Assembly (NCBI RefSeq): GCF_008831285.2
Contig: NC_045151.1
Location: 6,525,682 to 6,589,681 of the forward strand
Direction of reading: 5' to 3'
Length of the DNA: 64,000 nucleotides
Origin: Nymphaea colorata
Lineage: Eukaryota > Streptophyta > Magnoliopsida > Nymphaeales > Nymphaeaceae
Shown here: piece by piece, positions 22,958 to 35,000 of the stretch
Layout of the letters: every line of letters begins with the position of its first letter
Position numbering within the stretch: position 1 is the stretch's first letter
Notes under the pieces: generated by a model
Databases searched by the model: none
What the model was told of the DNA's origin: nothing
The model's input: the letters and a program-made list of their open reading frames with translations, nothing else
Translations under genes and position numbers: made by a program

Positions 22958-24484
22958 CCCAAAATTTTTGTGTGTAAAAAAGAAGACGCATGATCCCTTG
23001 ACAAAAAATTAACCATAACAGAACTACCAACAAATAGGAGATGTTGGAATGGGTCCACGGTTAATATGGGACATGAATGCATGTAGCTCTCTCACTCTCA
23101 TTCGAGCATCTGTGCTCTATTGCTTCATCTATGTTGTTGTCTCTGATTCGCCGCTTCCAACATCATCATCTGGATTATGGTTGTCTTCAATGCATGTCGT
23201 CTATGGCTTCTCTTCCCTCTCTTTTTCTATCTCTTATCAATGTCTCTCTGCCTCCATTGCTTAACATCAATCTAATCAGCACCGCACCCTCTCTCTCTCT
23301 GTATTTCACGCACTCTGTTTCCATCTTCACAATGTTTCAATTGCTTTTGCTATTGGATACGAGGGAGGAATGGCCGATGATTCGACCCCTTTGCACGAGG
23401 AGAGGAGGCGCACAAAAGGCTCCAACCACCGTTGCTGCCGTTTCTAGCGAGCGACTGCATGAGAATCCGGCGGCGACCATCGGGCAAAAGAAAGGTTTTC
23501 AAATGGGAAGAGTGATCGTCCGGCAGGCTGCAAGACTCATCCTGTTAGGCGATGCCTGAGTTCCAACAAGCTGAGTCCCAACGCAGCACAACGGGGAGTA
23601 AGGTGGCATCGTGTGAACAACAAGAGACCAAACTGCAGGTCTCCGGCTTCTGCACGAGCTTCAGGCGTGGGAGACAGGCAGAGCACGCAAGCGTCTCTCC
23701 TCCTCTATTTAAACCTTCAATCAACAAAGAAATGGAGGGAGCTTTCGATCTATTTTGAAAAACTAAGGATCAATCCACGGTCGATTTGAGCACAAGTCCA
23801 CTCCATTCCTCATCTGAAAATAGCTCCATGTTTCCTGGCGAGGAGACTCTCTGGCAGATCTGTTTAAACGCCCACTGCTGATTACTCCAATGGTCTTTTC
23901 CCCCACCCAAAGCTTAGACCACATCCTCTGCCTCCTGTGATTTCGACGAGCCCAAGCTCGAACGCTGCCGTTTCTCTCACCAGCCGGAATCAATTGATCT
24001 TCTGCCGCCGGTAGAAAAGGCTTGAATGACAAAATAGTAGAGTCTAGACTGGAACCGATCCCTTAATATTGGATATTGTAAATGCAAACACGCCAGTTCA
24101 ATTAGTAAATCCATGTGCCTGAGAAAGCTTACCTTGAATAACTTTGTTTTCCCAAGTTTGGTCTCCATATTAGATAACAACATAAAGCTGGGACTTCCCT
24201 ACTTTATTAGAACCCAAAAAAGAGTGACATTAATAAAGGATCAGAAAATAAAAGTATCATGCTAAAATATACTTCTACTGAACCAAAGTGCAGTCACATG
24301 TAATCATGCACGTGGAAAAGAAAGCAGTGTATGGAACTAATGGTAGCAAACTAATCCGTGATCAGTGATCACTATTCGCCCCGTCGAGTCTTGTGAAGCA
24401 GCTCGAGAATACTCTTCCTCAATGTCATGACATTGACTAAATTCCAATGACCAGAGAAAGATAGGTGAGCCTTCATAATTAGCA

Positions 24485-24486
<2 letters not shown>
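22958..24486. other. Intergenic with a GC-richer island at 23,340-24,000
   Basis: The island has open frames on both strands but no recognisable family. It may be a 5' transcribed region or decayed element DNA. No splice-supported gene could be built. Confidence 0.35.

Positions 24487-24562
<76 letters not shown>
24487..24562. repeat. (AT)38 microsatellite
   Basis: An uninterrupted 76-bp AT dinucleotide run, 350 bp left of the copia element. Such runs are prone to length change and to assembly error. Confidence 0.95.
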
Positions 24563-24566
<4 letters not shown>

Positions 24567-24915
24567 AGTCATCCGTATCTCCATATCTACCTCTTTGATA
24601 TGGATATGTAACCAAATTGCCTGCATGTTGGTCCGTCTTCTACCTCTTCGATGGAGTTATTGCAAAAGCATATCCATCCCATACCCGACTAAAAGCTTGT
24701 TAGCAGTGCATACATTTCTGAAAGCCAAAACCGTAAGTGTAGAATGTTTATTCTGACTGCTGCAATTCTTTCAACAAGATTCTTAGAAGCAGAAATCAAT
24801 GAAGAGCACGACCCTTTGTATGCAAGACGTAAAAGTTCATTCTAAACTTTAGACACATCAGACAATCCCATACTAGTAACATATAACTGTTGAGGGCCAT
24901 CAGATTTTAAGAAAT

Positions 24916-25474
24916 TGTTGGAAAACGTAATGCGGGCCCTATAACTCAGCTACAAACTCAAATTATGCGGAGAAAATCTAGCAGAGTCTCGACGTCCAAA
25001 ATGATACTCAATAATAACTTTGAAATAGTATACTTTAAAATATCAACTATTCATTCATCAAAATAAATATTACAAGGAGGCTCAAGAAAAACTCACCTCG
25101 CTCACGTAGTGAACTTCCACACCTAAATACCTCCAAGCCCGACGCTCTTGCACTGAGCACAACTCTGACACACCTCACAAGCTCACACACCTCACAAGCT
25201 CACAAAGTGAGCACATAAATGACTCAACCACTCTCACAATTTTTTCACACACACTCACTCTTTTTCACATACTCTCACCATGGCCCAACGTCCCTATTTA
25301 TAGGGAGATGAAGTCGGTGGTGGATGCTTCCACCGACTTCTCATTCATTTTTTTTTTTAATTTTTCTTTCATCATTACATCTACCGACTTAAACACAAGC
25401 ACCGACTATGACATCCACCAACTTACTAAAGGAGACTCAAGACTGTTCGAGAGAGTCGGTGATGACTCTTGACA
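24916..25474 (-). repeat. 3' LTR of copia element 1
   Basis: 559 bp, tgttggaaaacg to gactcttgaca on the + strand. Contains the tandem words cacacctcacaagctca and, on the + strand, ctatttatag (inverse CTATAAATAG, a TATA-like box of the element's strand). Confidence 0.93.
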
Positions 25475-26447
25475 ATCTCCCCCTCATTACCGACTCTCTA
25501 CTTATGATTCCCAACATTCTTCGAAGTTTCATGAATGTCTGTACTGGTAAGCCCTTGGTAAAGATGTCAGCGACTTGATCTTCTGAAGCGATTGGCTGCA
25601 ACTGAATCTCTCCTTTGAGTACCTTCTCTCTAATAAAGTGATGCTCCACTTCTATATGTTTCGTTCGAGCATGGAAGACAGGATTTTCTGCAAGTCTGAC
25701 TGCACTTTGATTATCGCAGTAGAGTCTCACTGCATAATCCACGTTTTGTTTAATGTCTTTCAACAGTCGCATCAACCACACACATTCTTGTGCTGCTTGA
25801 GAAGCTGCTCTATACTCTGCTTCGGTTGTAGATAGTGAAACTGTTGGTTGTCTTTTACTACACCATGAAATCGCACCACTTCCAAGACTGAATGTATATC
25901 CAGTGGTTGATCTTCGTGTTGATAAGTCTCCTGCATAGTCCGCGTCACAATGACCAACAACTTGACAAGTTGTCCCTCTTTCATAAAGTATACCAAAGTC
26001 AAGAGTTCCTTTGATATACCTTAATATTCTTTTTACTGCTTCTAGATGTGTCTTCCTTGGAATTTGCATAAACCTGCTTACAACACCAACTGCATAGGCA
26101 ATGTCTGGTCTTGATAATGTTAAGTAGATTAGGCTTCCAACCAGTTGTCGATACATAGTAACATCGTCCAGCCTGTCTCCTTCATCAACTCTAAGTTTTG
26201 CATTTATCTCAATTGGTGTTGAGATAGGTTTGCAACTGAGCATACCATACTTACGTAGTAAGTCATGAGCATACTTCTTTTGACTTAAAAATAATCCTTG
26301 AGTTTCGTAATCAATTTCCAATCCAAGGAAGTGTCGCAACTCCCCTAGCTCTTTCATTTCGAATCTCACCGTGAGATGTTCACGAATGAGATTAATTTCT
26401 TCATTGTCATCTCCAGTAATAATTAAATCATCAACATAAATTAACAA
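25437..26447 (-). pseudogene. copia 1 reverse transcriptase C-part and RNase H
   Basis: An open run of 336 codons. It starts within the reverse transcriptase active site ([16 protein letters not shown] at 26438-26427). It continues through the conserved [20 protein letters not shown] region, then the RNase H parts [15 protein letters not shown] and [13 protein letters not shown], then [14 protein letters not shown] and ADIFTKGLP. The frame crosses the purine tract and stops 38 bp inside the 3' LTR, as often seen in copia. It is cut off from the upstream RT frame by a short deletion near 26,450-26,480. It would make DNA from element RNA if joined to an intact N-part. Confidence 0.9.
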
Positions 26448-26956
26448 AATAGTAAGTTTCGTACCTCTTGACTTGAATCTGCTGAGGAGACTTGAAATCC
26501 ACTAAACACCAAAAATTCAGCTATTTTCCCGTACCATGCTCTTGGTGCTTGTTTCAGTCCATAGAGTGCTTTTCTTAACTTGCAGACGTAGTCTGACTTG
26601 TTTGGAGATTTGAATCCTTGAGGCTGCTCCATATAGATTTCATGATCGAGATCTCCATATAAGAAAGCATTTTTCACATCCATTTGCCATAACTTCCAGG
26701 ATTTGCTTGCAGCAATGACTATCAGAATACGTACGGATGTGATCTTCGCAACAGGACTAAAAGTTTCTTCAAAATCAATATTATACTGCTGAGAAAATCC
26801 TCTCGCTACTAGTCGAGCCTTATATCTATCAACTGAGCCATCTGTCTTTCTTTTTATTTTGTAAACCCATTTACAAGTAATGGGCTTTACTCCTGCAGGC
26901 TTTGGTACAAGCTCCCAGGTTTCGTTATGCTCCAATGCCTTTATTTCATCTTTCAT
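26441..26956 (-). pseudogene. copia 1 reverse transcriptase N-part, frame-broken
   Basis: Encodes the start of the RVT_2 domain: HNETWELVPKPAGVKPITCK, KARLVARGFSQQ, FSPVAKITSVRILI, WQMDVKNAFLYGDL, EQPQGF and YGLKQAPRAWY. The frame leaves the family pattern after [12 protein letters not shown], where several codons normally preceding the YVDD core are missing and the frame shifts. At its upstream side it is separated from the integrase part by TAG at 26968-26966, in a place where Trp is expected. Confidence 0.9.
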
Positions 26957-26968
26957 TGCCGATTGCTA

Positions 26969-28392
26969 CTTTTCAACATCTTTTGCTTCTTCAAAAGAAG
27001 CTGGCTCGATCTCCTCCATGATGGCACAGTCTGCATCTACATACTTTGGATTTGGTTTTGGTATTCTCGTTGATATTCTTAGTGCTATCGGAGCCCCTTC
27101 TGGCTCTACGAGTTGTGATGATCTTTCTTCTTCTGCACTTCTTTGTCGGATTGGACTGACTCCTGTTCTCCATGGATCAGCACGTTCTTCTCGTCTTGGA
27201 CTATGTTCAGGCATCTGAACTTGCTTCTCTAGTTGTCTTGCTTCTATGTCTTCAGACTGAGGCTCTCCTTGATTCATCTCAAACTGTATTTTGTTTTGAA
27301 CGTCTCTTTCAAGAACTGGAGAGTCTGAAAGCGTCTTATTTTCTTCTGACCACCACGACGATGCTTCATCAAAGATGACGTCGCGAGAAACATAAACTTG
27401 TCCTGTGCTAGGATTAGCACATCTCTATCCTTTCCGATATGGGTCATATCCGACAAAGACACACCTCTGTGCCTTTTTGTCGAACTTAGTCCTGTGCTGC
27501 TCAGATTAAAAACATAACATACACAACCAAATACTCTAAAATAACTTACAGACGGCTTCCTTTTATAGAGTACTTCATATGGAGATTTAAAATTAAATAT
27601 CGGCATTGGTAGTCGATTGATTACGTGTACAGCGGTGCTGACACACTCGGCCCAAAATCTTGGTGGCATGTTCTTTGCATGCATCATGCTTCGACATGTT
27701 TCTGCTATGTGGCGATTTTTCCTTTCTGCCACTCCATTTTGCTGTGGTGTATAGGCACATGTGAATTGTCTTTGAATACCATGTTGCCTCGTGTATGCCA
27801 TAAACATATTGGATGTATATTCGCCACCATTATCGGTTTGTACACACCGAATTTTATGCCCAAGTTCTTTTTTCACCATCTGGTGAAACTCATTAAATTT
27901 TTCAAGTGCTTCAGACTTTTCTTTCATAAAATAGACCCAAGTATATCTCGAAAAATCATCAATAAAAGTGATAAAATACCACTTACCTCCAACTGATGGG
28001 TCTGGTACTTTGCCGAATACGTCTGAATGCACAAGTTCGAATGGCGCTTTAGCTCTATATTTTGATTCTTTGTATGGCCTCCTGTGCGCCTTTCCATACT
28101 GACATCCTGGGCATACTTTGTCAGTTCGTACCTCAAGCTTGGGCAGGCCAATCAACTGCCCCTTGTTAGACATCTCCCAAAGTTTGTTGTATCCAACATG
28201 AGCGAGTCTCTCATGCCAGATATCTGCAGTGTCATGCTTCTTTGCTTTGTCAATATATGCTGTTTCTGCTGACAGAACATATATTGACTCAATTTTCCTT
28301 CCTTCAAATATGGGAGTTCCTTGAACATCTTTGTCTCTATAAACTTTCACATCATTTGGGCCGAACACGACATAGTGACCTAACGCTGTAAG
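26969..28392 (-). pseudogene. copia 1 integrase, with frameshift and nonsense lesions
   Basis: Contains the zinc-binding HHCC region (WHERLAHVGYNKL ... CPGCQYGKAHR) and the catalytic core with all three acidic residues in place: D in FIDDFSRYTW, D in CVQTDNGGEYTS, E in QQNGVAERKNRHI. The family pattern then leaves the first frame near 27,505 and resumes in another one (KFDKKAQRCVFVGYDPY), which has an in-frame TAG near 27,430 before resuming (RCANPSTGQVYVSRDVIFDE). The acidic linker to RT follows. The enzyme would insert element DNA into the genome; here it is not continuous. Confidence 0.9.
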
Positions 28393-29610
28393 TTATGGCA
28401 CATATAACAAGTTCTTAGTCATTCTTGGAACATGATAAACGTTCCGTAAAATCCAGTCTTTGCCAAAGTTGGCTACAACCTCTGCTTCTCCAATATGTGC
28501 CACTGGGAGCTTTGTGTTGTTAGCAGTAACAACAACTCGATTTCCATCATATTCTTTCAGACTTACGAACTTGCTCTCATCACCGGTCATATGATTTGAG
28601 CATCCAGAATCAATTATCCAATCAGTTTGATAATTGATCTTCTCTTCTTTTTCTTTTGGAGGTTTTATATGGGCAGAATTGCATCCTTCTTGCGTAATAT
28701 TTTCTTTTACCTCCATTGAGTACAAAAACGAATTTTTCTGTACAGTCTCATTAGCTCCCCCATTTTGCTTACTCGTCGTGACTGTATTTCCTTCATTTAT
28801 TCTGACTCTGCAGTCACGAGCAATATGACATAACTTCCCACATCTAAAACATTTCACTTTTGGTCTCCACTGCTGTGTAGTTTCTCTTGTTTTCTTTTGT
28901 ACATTTTTCTCTTTCTTGTCATCAATGTTCCTACTTGGAGACCTAATGACTGGCTTAGCTGGCCAACGTGATCTCTGACCCTTACTAAACAAAGCTTCCT
29001 CATTATTTCCCTTGAGAGAAAGCCCGACCATTTGTTTTGCTAATGTTTCTTGATTGATCAAGAGATTTTCTAACTCCAACAAAGTTGGTTGAACTGACCA
29101 GCCTTGAACACCAATTATGAAACTGTCAAATTCTGGACGAAGTCCGCGAATAAGTATTCTCCGCATACGGGCCTCACTGATTTTAGACTCAGGGTCGATT
29201 TGGGATATCCCTCTACAAATATTTTTAACCTTCATAAAATATTCTGCTATCGACATGCTTCCCTGAGTTAATGTAGCTAGATCATTTTCTAATAATTGTA
29301 GGCGGGCATCATTAGCTCGTGAAAATAAGGTTGCAAAAGCATCCCATGCTTCTTTAGGAGTCGTAGCATCTCGTATATGCTCTAATAAATCTTTTTCGAT
29401 TGATACCTTAATTGCAAATAAAGCTTTTCCTGCTTTGATCATCCATTTCTTCTTCGCTTCCTCGTCGACAAGAATATTAGTGTCTGATCCTAATACTATC
29501 TTCCATAATTCCTGTCCTAGAAAATACGACTCCATACATGATTTCCAATAGCCATAATTGCTATTGTTAAGTTTCTCAATATTGTTTAATGCAACCGCTA
29601 ATGCCGCCAT
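28393..29610 (-). pseudogene. copia 1 Gag and protease region, ends at a premature TAA
   Basis: An ATG-initiated run of 405 codons. Gag lies at about residues 1-245 (IEKLNNSNYGYWKSCMESYF, then the UBN2-like region with KVSIEKDLLEHI and ILIRGLRPEFDSFI). A CCHC zinc knuckle CFRCGKLCHIARDC lies near residue 252 and would bind element RNA. The aspartic protease motif is IIDSGCSNHMTGD. The frame ends TKNLLYVP then TAA, exactly where Gln begins the conserved LTALGHY stretch; translation continues in the same frame beyond the stop at 28392. A single C-to-T change would explain it. Confidence 0.92.
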
Positions 29611-29654
29611 AACTTCAGGATATATCTATTCCAATAAATCGGCCCTTGGACAGA

Positions 29655-29673
29655 ACCTGGCTCTGATACCAAT
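29655..29673 (-). promoter_or_regulatory. Primer-binding site, copia 1
   Basis: On the minus strand the sequence immediately inside the 5' LTR reads AT then TGGTATCAGAGCCAGG, the standard initiator Met-tRNA complement in plant copia elements. Confidence 0.92.
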
Positions 29674-30235
29674 TGTTGGAAAACGTAATGCGGGCCCTAT
29701 AACTCAGCTACAAACTCAAATTTATGCGGAGAAAATCTAGCAGAGTCTCGACGTCCAAAATGATACTCAATAATAACTTTGAAAGAGTATACTTTAAAAT
29801 ATCAACTATTCATTCATCAAAATAAATATTACAAGGAGGCTCAAGAAAAACTCATCTCTCTCACGTAGTGAACTTTCACACCTAAATACCTCCAAGCCCG
29901 ACGCTCTTGCACTGAGCACAACTCTGACACACCTCACAAGCTCACACACCTCACAAGCTCACAAAGTGAGCACATAAATGACTCAACCACTCTCACAATT
30001 TTTTCACACACACTCACTCTTTTTCACATACTCTCACCATGGCCCAACGTCCCTATTTATAGGGAGATGAAGTCCGTGGTGGATGCTTCCACCTACTTCT
30101 CATTCATTTTTTTTTTTTTAATTTTTCTTTCATCATTACATCTACCGACTTAAACACAAGCACCGACTATGACATCCACCGACTTACTAAAGGAGACTCA
30201 AGACTGTTCGAGAGAGTCGGTGATGACTCTTGACA
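29674..30235 (-). repeat. 5' LTR of copia element 1
   Basis: 562 bp. It differs from the other LTR by a few point changes (for example cacctcgctc versus catctctctc) and by T-run length. Confidence 0.93.
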
Positions 30236-30441
30236 GAAATAACATAAAATTTTGACATCCATCAATGAGACTGCATGATCAGCAATTGAACCTAAAGAAT
30301 GGAAGTGGAAGTAATAACCACTCAAACAAAGCATAGTCGACAATTATTTGAAAACAATACATTCTCCAAATCCAGAGGAGTAAATGTTTGAAACTATCCG
30401 TTAAAATGAACAAGAGAGGACCCGAACACTATCAATTAAAC

Positions 30442-30467
30442 CTCTCTCTCTCTCTCTCTCTCTCTCT
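30442..30467. repeat. (CT)13 microsatellite
   Basis: An uninterrupted CT run, 207 bp right of the copia element. Confidence 0.9.
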
Positions 30468-30529
30468 TATGCATGCATTGACTAGTGATTTCATCAACAA
30501 AGTAGTAGCAATTGGAGATAGATCGTAGC

Positions 30530-30622
30530 GGGTTAGGCATCTGCACGCAGGTCGTTGTGATGGATGCAAGGCATCACATGCTAGGAAGGTCGGTCCTGGT
30601 GAAGGAGCTCCTCAACCGGCAA
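30530..30622 (+). pseudogene. Ribosomal protein L13a (uL13) pseudogene fragment
   Basis: Reads GLGICTQVVVMDARHHMLGR and then SVLVKELLNRQ. The DARHHMLGR...KELLNGQ block is the N-terminal signature of cytosolic ribosomal protein uL13 (L13a) in plants. Compared with my memory of that family, two codons are missing after LGR, a Gln replaces a basic residue, and homology stops after about 31 codons, followed by unrelated sequence. It has no intron in the visible part, so a truncated processed copy or a captured exon is likely. It is not a working gene. Confidence 0.7.
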
Positions 30623-32014
30623 TCTGATACAGCACAAAGAGACGAGAGAGGTCGGAGGAGGAGGAGAGGGACTCTTTGGAAGCCCTCAACAACCTCTTTG
30701 CTGAAGGGGAGAATTCACGAGACGAGAAGATCCGATATTTCCATATTCCGGTCGCCCAAAAAAAGGGTTTCCGGGTCAGGGTCGCGATGTCCTTGCTTTT
30801 TAGCCTTGGTCATTTCCATGGGCACCAACCGTGGGCAATGAAGAAGTTTGTTGTAGTGACTCGTAGCATGGTGACTATTCCAAAGTCGGAATGTGAAACT
30901 GCATCTAAAGTTCAACGATTTTCACCCATTTATCTAGTAGATACCCAATGCTTTAATCTGTACTATGATTCAGGAAATTGAACTTACCAATCTTAGAGCA
31001 TGTTTTCTGAATGAGAAATGATATGAAGCGAAAACCAAGTATGATGTCAGTCTCTATTCCCTTCTCTTCTCCTTTCACAAGATGCCAAATATGTTGTAGA
31101 ATGCAAATAGGTGTTCAAAATAAAGAGCAAAGCAAATTGATCTTTAGAACCGTATAAACCAACTCTCTCTCTGCAAAAGTACAATTGGAACTCTCCAATG
31201 TGTCGCTATGATCACCTGGCCTGACATTTCATTTGTAGTTAATCAAGTCTATCGATTCAAGCACGCTCCTACCAACGCCCATCTATGTTGTTCCAAGCAT
31301 ATCTTTGATTCTGGATTAAACCTGAAACCATCCTCATTGACATAGCAGCTTGTAGGGATGTCGATAAGCACAGGATGCTTATATATAGACATGCACATGC
31401 GTAAAGCTGTCATTTTGTACGTTGTAACACTTCAAATTATACAGAACATAGAACCACAAACATGAGGTCAATTAGTTATTATAAATGTACCAAATACATA
31501 AACGCTAAAGAACACATCAGGGGATTCACTAATTTGTGCATGTCTTCACAGTCTAGATCTCCCAATCGACTCCACAAATATGAGTTCCAAATACATAATT
31601 ACACCAGAACCTTATGTAGTTCAAGGATTTCATCGCAAGACGCAAGTTAAATATCTACCAAGTACATTTACAGCCCAAAGAAATTCTTAAATATTCGAGA
31701 CCATTTCAATTAAACTTCTCACTCAAGGCACAAAGCTCACGATTAACTAAATGTAAACCACGCGATCGAAGACGAAGACGACGGAATTTGCAAAATTACA
31801 TTGGTCGTGTCAAAAACACGAGCCAGCATAGATAATTACAAGGTTGGATTCAATCTATTTGTCTTCTCTCTTTTCTCTCCAGCATTAGGCCCATGATGAG
31901 CAGCACTACAGTTTACCTTCAGCAAGTGGGCATGCAGCTCATCATGCATGACAACTTCACTTTGGGCGTCTGATCAATCTCCTCCAGCTGCCTGCAGGTC
32001 ACCTTTCTATGATC
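30623..32014. other. Intergenic, nothing confident
   Basis: A 100-codon open frame at 30676-30981 (+) has no recognised family. The stretch from about 31,700 to 32,014 is probably the 3' flank of the minus-strand gene. Confidence 0.4.
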
Positions 32015-35000
32015 TCAGAAATTTTCCAAATTCCCTGTTCTTAACGTCTCCTTTGCCCATGCGATGGCATCATCAACAGCACCAGCTGTCTCAGAGACTT
32101 CTCTCTTCTCAGGTACAATCTCAATCAAGCATTTCCCCATGAAGTCTGTGTCGCCTTCATCATCTCTGAATCCTTTGTCTGACATCTCCATGAAGCTCTC
32201 AGGCTCATGAACTACAGAAATTGTCACTGAAGAAGGGGTATTAGTTTCCAGCTGATTACAGTAGCTCGCCTTGTCGTATGGGCTTTTCATCATGTGAAGG
32301 GATTGGGCAGACAAACTCGCAGGATGCTCGACAAGCTTTCCTACACCCTGTTTACAGCTACCGCTTGATGGCTCTGCAAAGTCCATGTAGGAACTGAGGC
32401 TCGCCACTGTCATGTTTCCATGCGTGTTCTGCTCCGAGCTCGATTCGTTCATCCGCAGCCGGTGCCCCTGACTTGGAACGATGATCGGCCTGCACAAATT
32501 TTACGAAGCTTTACACGTTCAGTTCTCATATTTGTCGCATTCTCATACACCATATTATCAATCTTGTCGATCGTCACTGGAACATTATGATATCTAGCAG
32601 ATTTTCATCAGGTGATGCATAGCTGGTCGTCTTGCTAAGCACTTATATAGCATTTATGCACTGCTGAGACGTGCTACAAGGCGATTGAAAAACAGCACAT
32701 GCCATTTATAAGCTTGGAATTAAATTTAGCCATTCGGAGTGTTGATATATATATATATATATATAGCAGATAAATGGTTGAACGAAAATAAAAAGAAAAA
32801 AAATGTATAACTCATATTAATAATGACTCACATTAATAATGAAAATGCTCACAAAGCCATGATAAGATGGTTGAATAACTTTGAAAAATTAAAGATGTAT
32901 ATATAAAGTGAATGAATGATGACTTTGGTTATAAAAATTATGCAATTCACTTACAAAAGTCGTTTGATATGATATGGTCAGTTGAGAGAAAAATAAATAA
33001 AAAGAAAAAAGTGTGAACACAAAAAAAAGGTATAAACTAATAATACCAAATGATGGAAAATATCTATAACTTTTTCTCATTGTTTTTATGTCAACTAATT
33101 AGATGATGTCGTTGACTTTGACAGAAAGAGAGATAGGAATTTCTCAACAAAAAAAAAAAGTTGATAAAAATGTGATCTTTATTAAAATAGGTTGTTCACC
33201 TTTTTTCTACGTGAAAGGATACGATCTGGGCACGCAAATTACTAAAACAGCCCATACAGTAGGCGCAAAGCAAAATGACAAGTAAAGAGGGACGAAAGGA
33301 AATTACAACAGAAAAGGTGCGGTGCGGAAGACGACAAGGGTGTGAGCCACCCCCCAATTATGCACTAGGAGGCCAAAATGCAAGACTCATACCCCCTGGC
33401 TCCCAGTCAAAAAAACTAAAGGCGACGCCACCATAACCTTTTCTGAGGCAAGAAAAATTAGGCCTCCATCACGTTAATGTACTTCTCTCGAAGACGACAC
33501 GGCGTGACTCAAAAAAGCGTTTCTATTCCTCTGGACCAGGCCACGTGATATGGACAAATAAGTGCAAGTAGAAATATTTAAAGTCGCTGAAGATCTACTT
33601 TTCCATGATGGAGCTTGTTTCTCGGATGGGTTACCACACTCTCAGTCTCTGTAGAATTATTTTCGGTTACTCTTTTTTCTTCAGCATGTGGAAGTGCATC
33701 TGAACAACACTGTTCAAACTGTTACAACCAATTAACATAAAGTGGCATCTCAGCCGTTGCATAACTGGACTGGGTCGGCCGGTATATCATCACTTCGATT
33801 CCCATTAATGTTCCTTTTCTTGGACTGCCGAGTTGCACTTCACTTCCCTTCCCATGCTCACATGAATTAAAATAAACTCCCCTAACAATATGATCCACTC
33901 AAAGGGTGGTGGCAGTGGACATACACTAACATCCAAGGGCCCCTCCCTAAAAAGAAGCTACTTAATTCGGCTGCCTTAGATAGATAAGAGATAGAGTGCC
34001 TATCCATCCGCTTAGCTTAGCGGTAGGCAGGAGCGAAATTAAAAAGCAACACAAAATTAAAGTTTTTAAATTTTGATTAGGACCTAAATATCATTTTTCA
34101 AAATTTTGTATAGAACCAATGATTTTTTTTTTAGATTTACATGTACATTCTTTTCAAAAAAAATCATGCAAGCCTACCTTCCTTATGCCCCTGGCGGTAG
34201 GTTCTCTTGCTTAATGGGCTTAACATGTCAAGCAAAACAGCGGGAAGCTAGCATCAGTGGGGTTGCATCTTAATTTGGATCTAGTCATAAATAACGTCTC
34301 ACGGTGAGGTTTTTTTCAAGTATAATATAGTGAGCTTGAAATAAATAAAAAAATATGATAATTTTTAAAAATTTTAAAAAACTAAAAATGAAAGAAAAAT
34401 AAAACAAGTGAGAAACATAAACATAAAAAAATAAGTATATTTGTAACAAATAAAAAATGAAAAATGAAAAAAATTGTTTGGCAATAAAAAAACTGAAAAA
34501 AGTAAAAGGAACACGTTTTTTCGTTTTTAACGTTTTTTAAAAAACACGTTTTTTAACTTTTAAATGGTCATTTTATTTAACTAACTTTTTTCGTTTTTTT
34601 TTTTGGAAAGAACGTGTTTCTCTGACTATGATATGATTTGGATTCCTCTAAAAGGATCATTTGGGAAGCATAACGGTATGTAACTGCTTAACACCACCCA
34701 AAGCTTAGAGCAAAATGGTGGAACCCATTAAAACATTAAAAAGTGTTTTATGAATTCACTAGTTTATAGAACATTATGAATTCACTAGTTTATGTAACAG
34801 GTATAGTTAACTATTCAATTTACCAAACGGGCTGAAAGCTTCCACCGACATCTCCTACCAACAGTTTTAATGAGCACACTTAAAAGAAAAACAACAATAA
34901 TCAAAAGTACACCAAATTTTCTTAAGCTTTCTTTTCGTGATTAGTCAATTCCACCGTTAATTTAATAGAAATATGCTATTTCCCCTATAAGTGAATGAAA

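Larger units (their letters stand above)
24916..30235 (-). mobile_element. Ty1/copia LTR retrotransposon 1, complete but coding-defective
   Basis: A 5,320-bp element read on the minus strand. LTRs: 24916-25474 (3' LTR) and 29674-30235 (5' LTR), TG...CA ended. A perfect 5-bp target duplication gaaat lies at 24911-24915 and 30236-30240. Next to the 5' LTR is a primer-binding site TGGTATCAGAGCC complementary to initiator Met-tRNA; next to the 3' LTR is a purine tract GAGGGGGAGAT. The gene order gag, protease, integrase, reverse transcriptase, RNase H is that of copia. By my hand alignment the LTRs differ at about seven positions plus three inserted bases, so they are nearly 99% identical and the insertion is recent. 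The polyprotein is interrupted at several sites (see parts), so it would need enzymes from another copy to move. Confidence 0.95.

Noticed and set aside
24372-24626. Tyr-Ile repeat frames
   Set aside because: Translation of the (AT)n microsatellite.
29655-29673. Met-tRNA-like sequences next to LTRs (also at 38903 and 57641)
   Set aside because: They are primer-binding sites complementary to the tRNA 3' end, not tRNA genes; no cloverleaf surrounds them.
30676-30981. 101-codon frame right of the L13a fragment
   Set aside because: No recognised family and no continuity with L13a; length is within chance for this composition.
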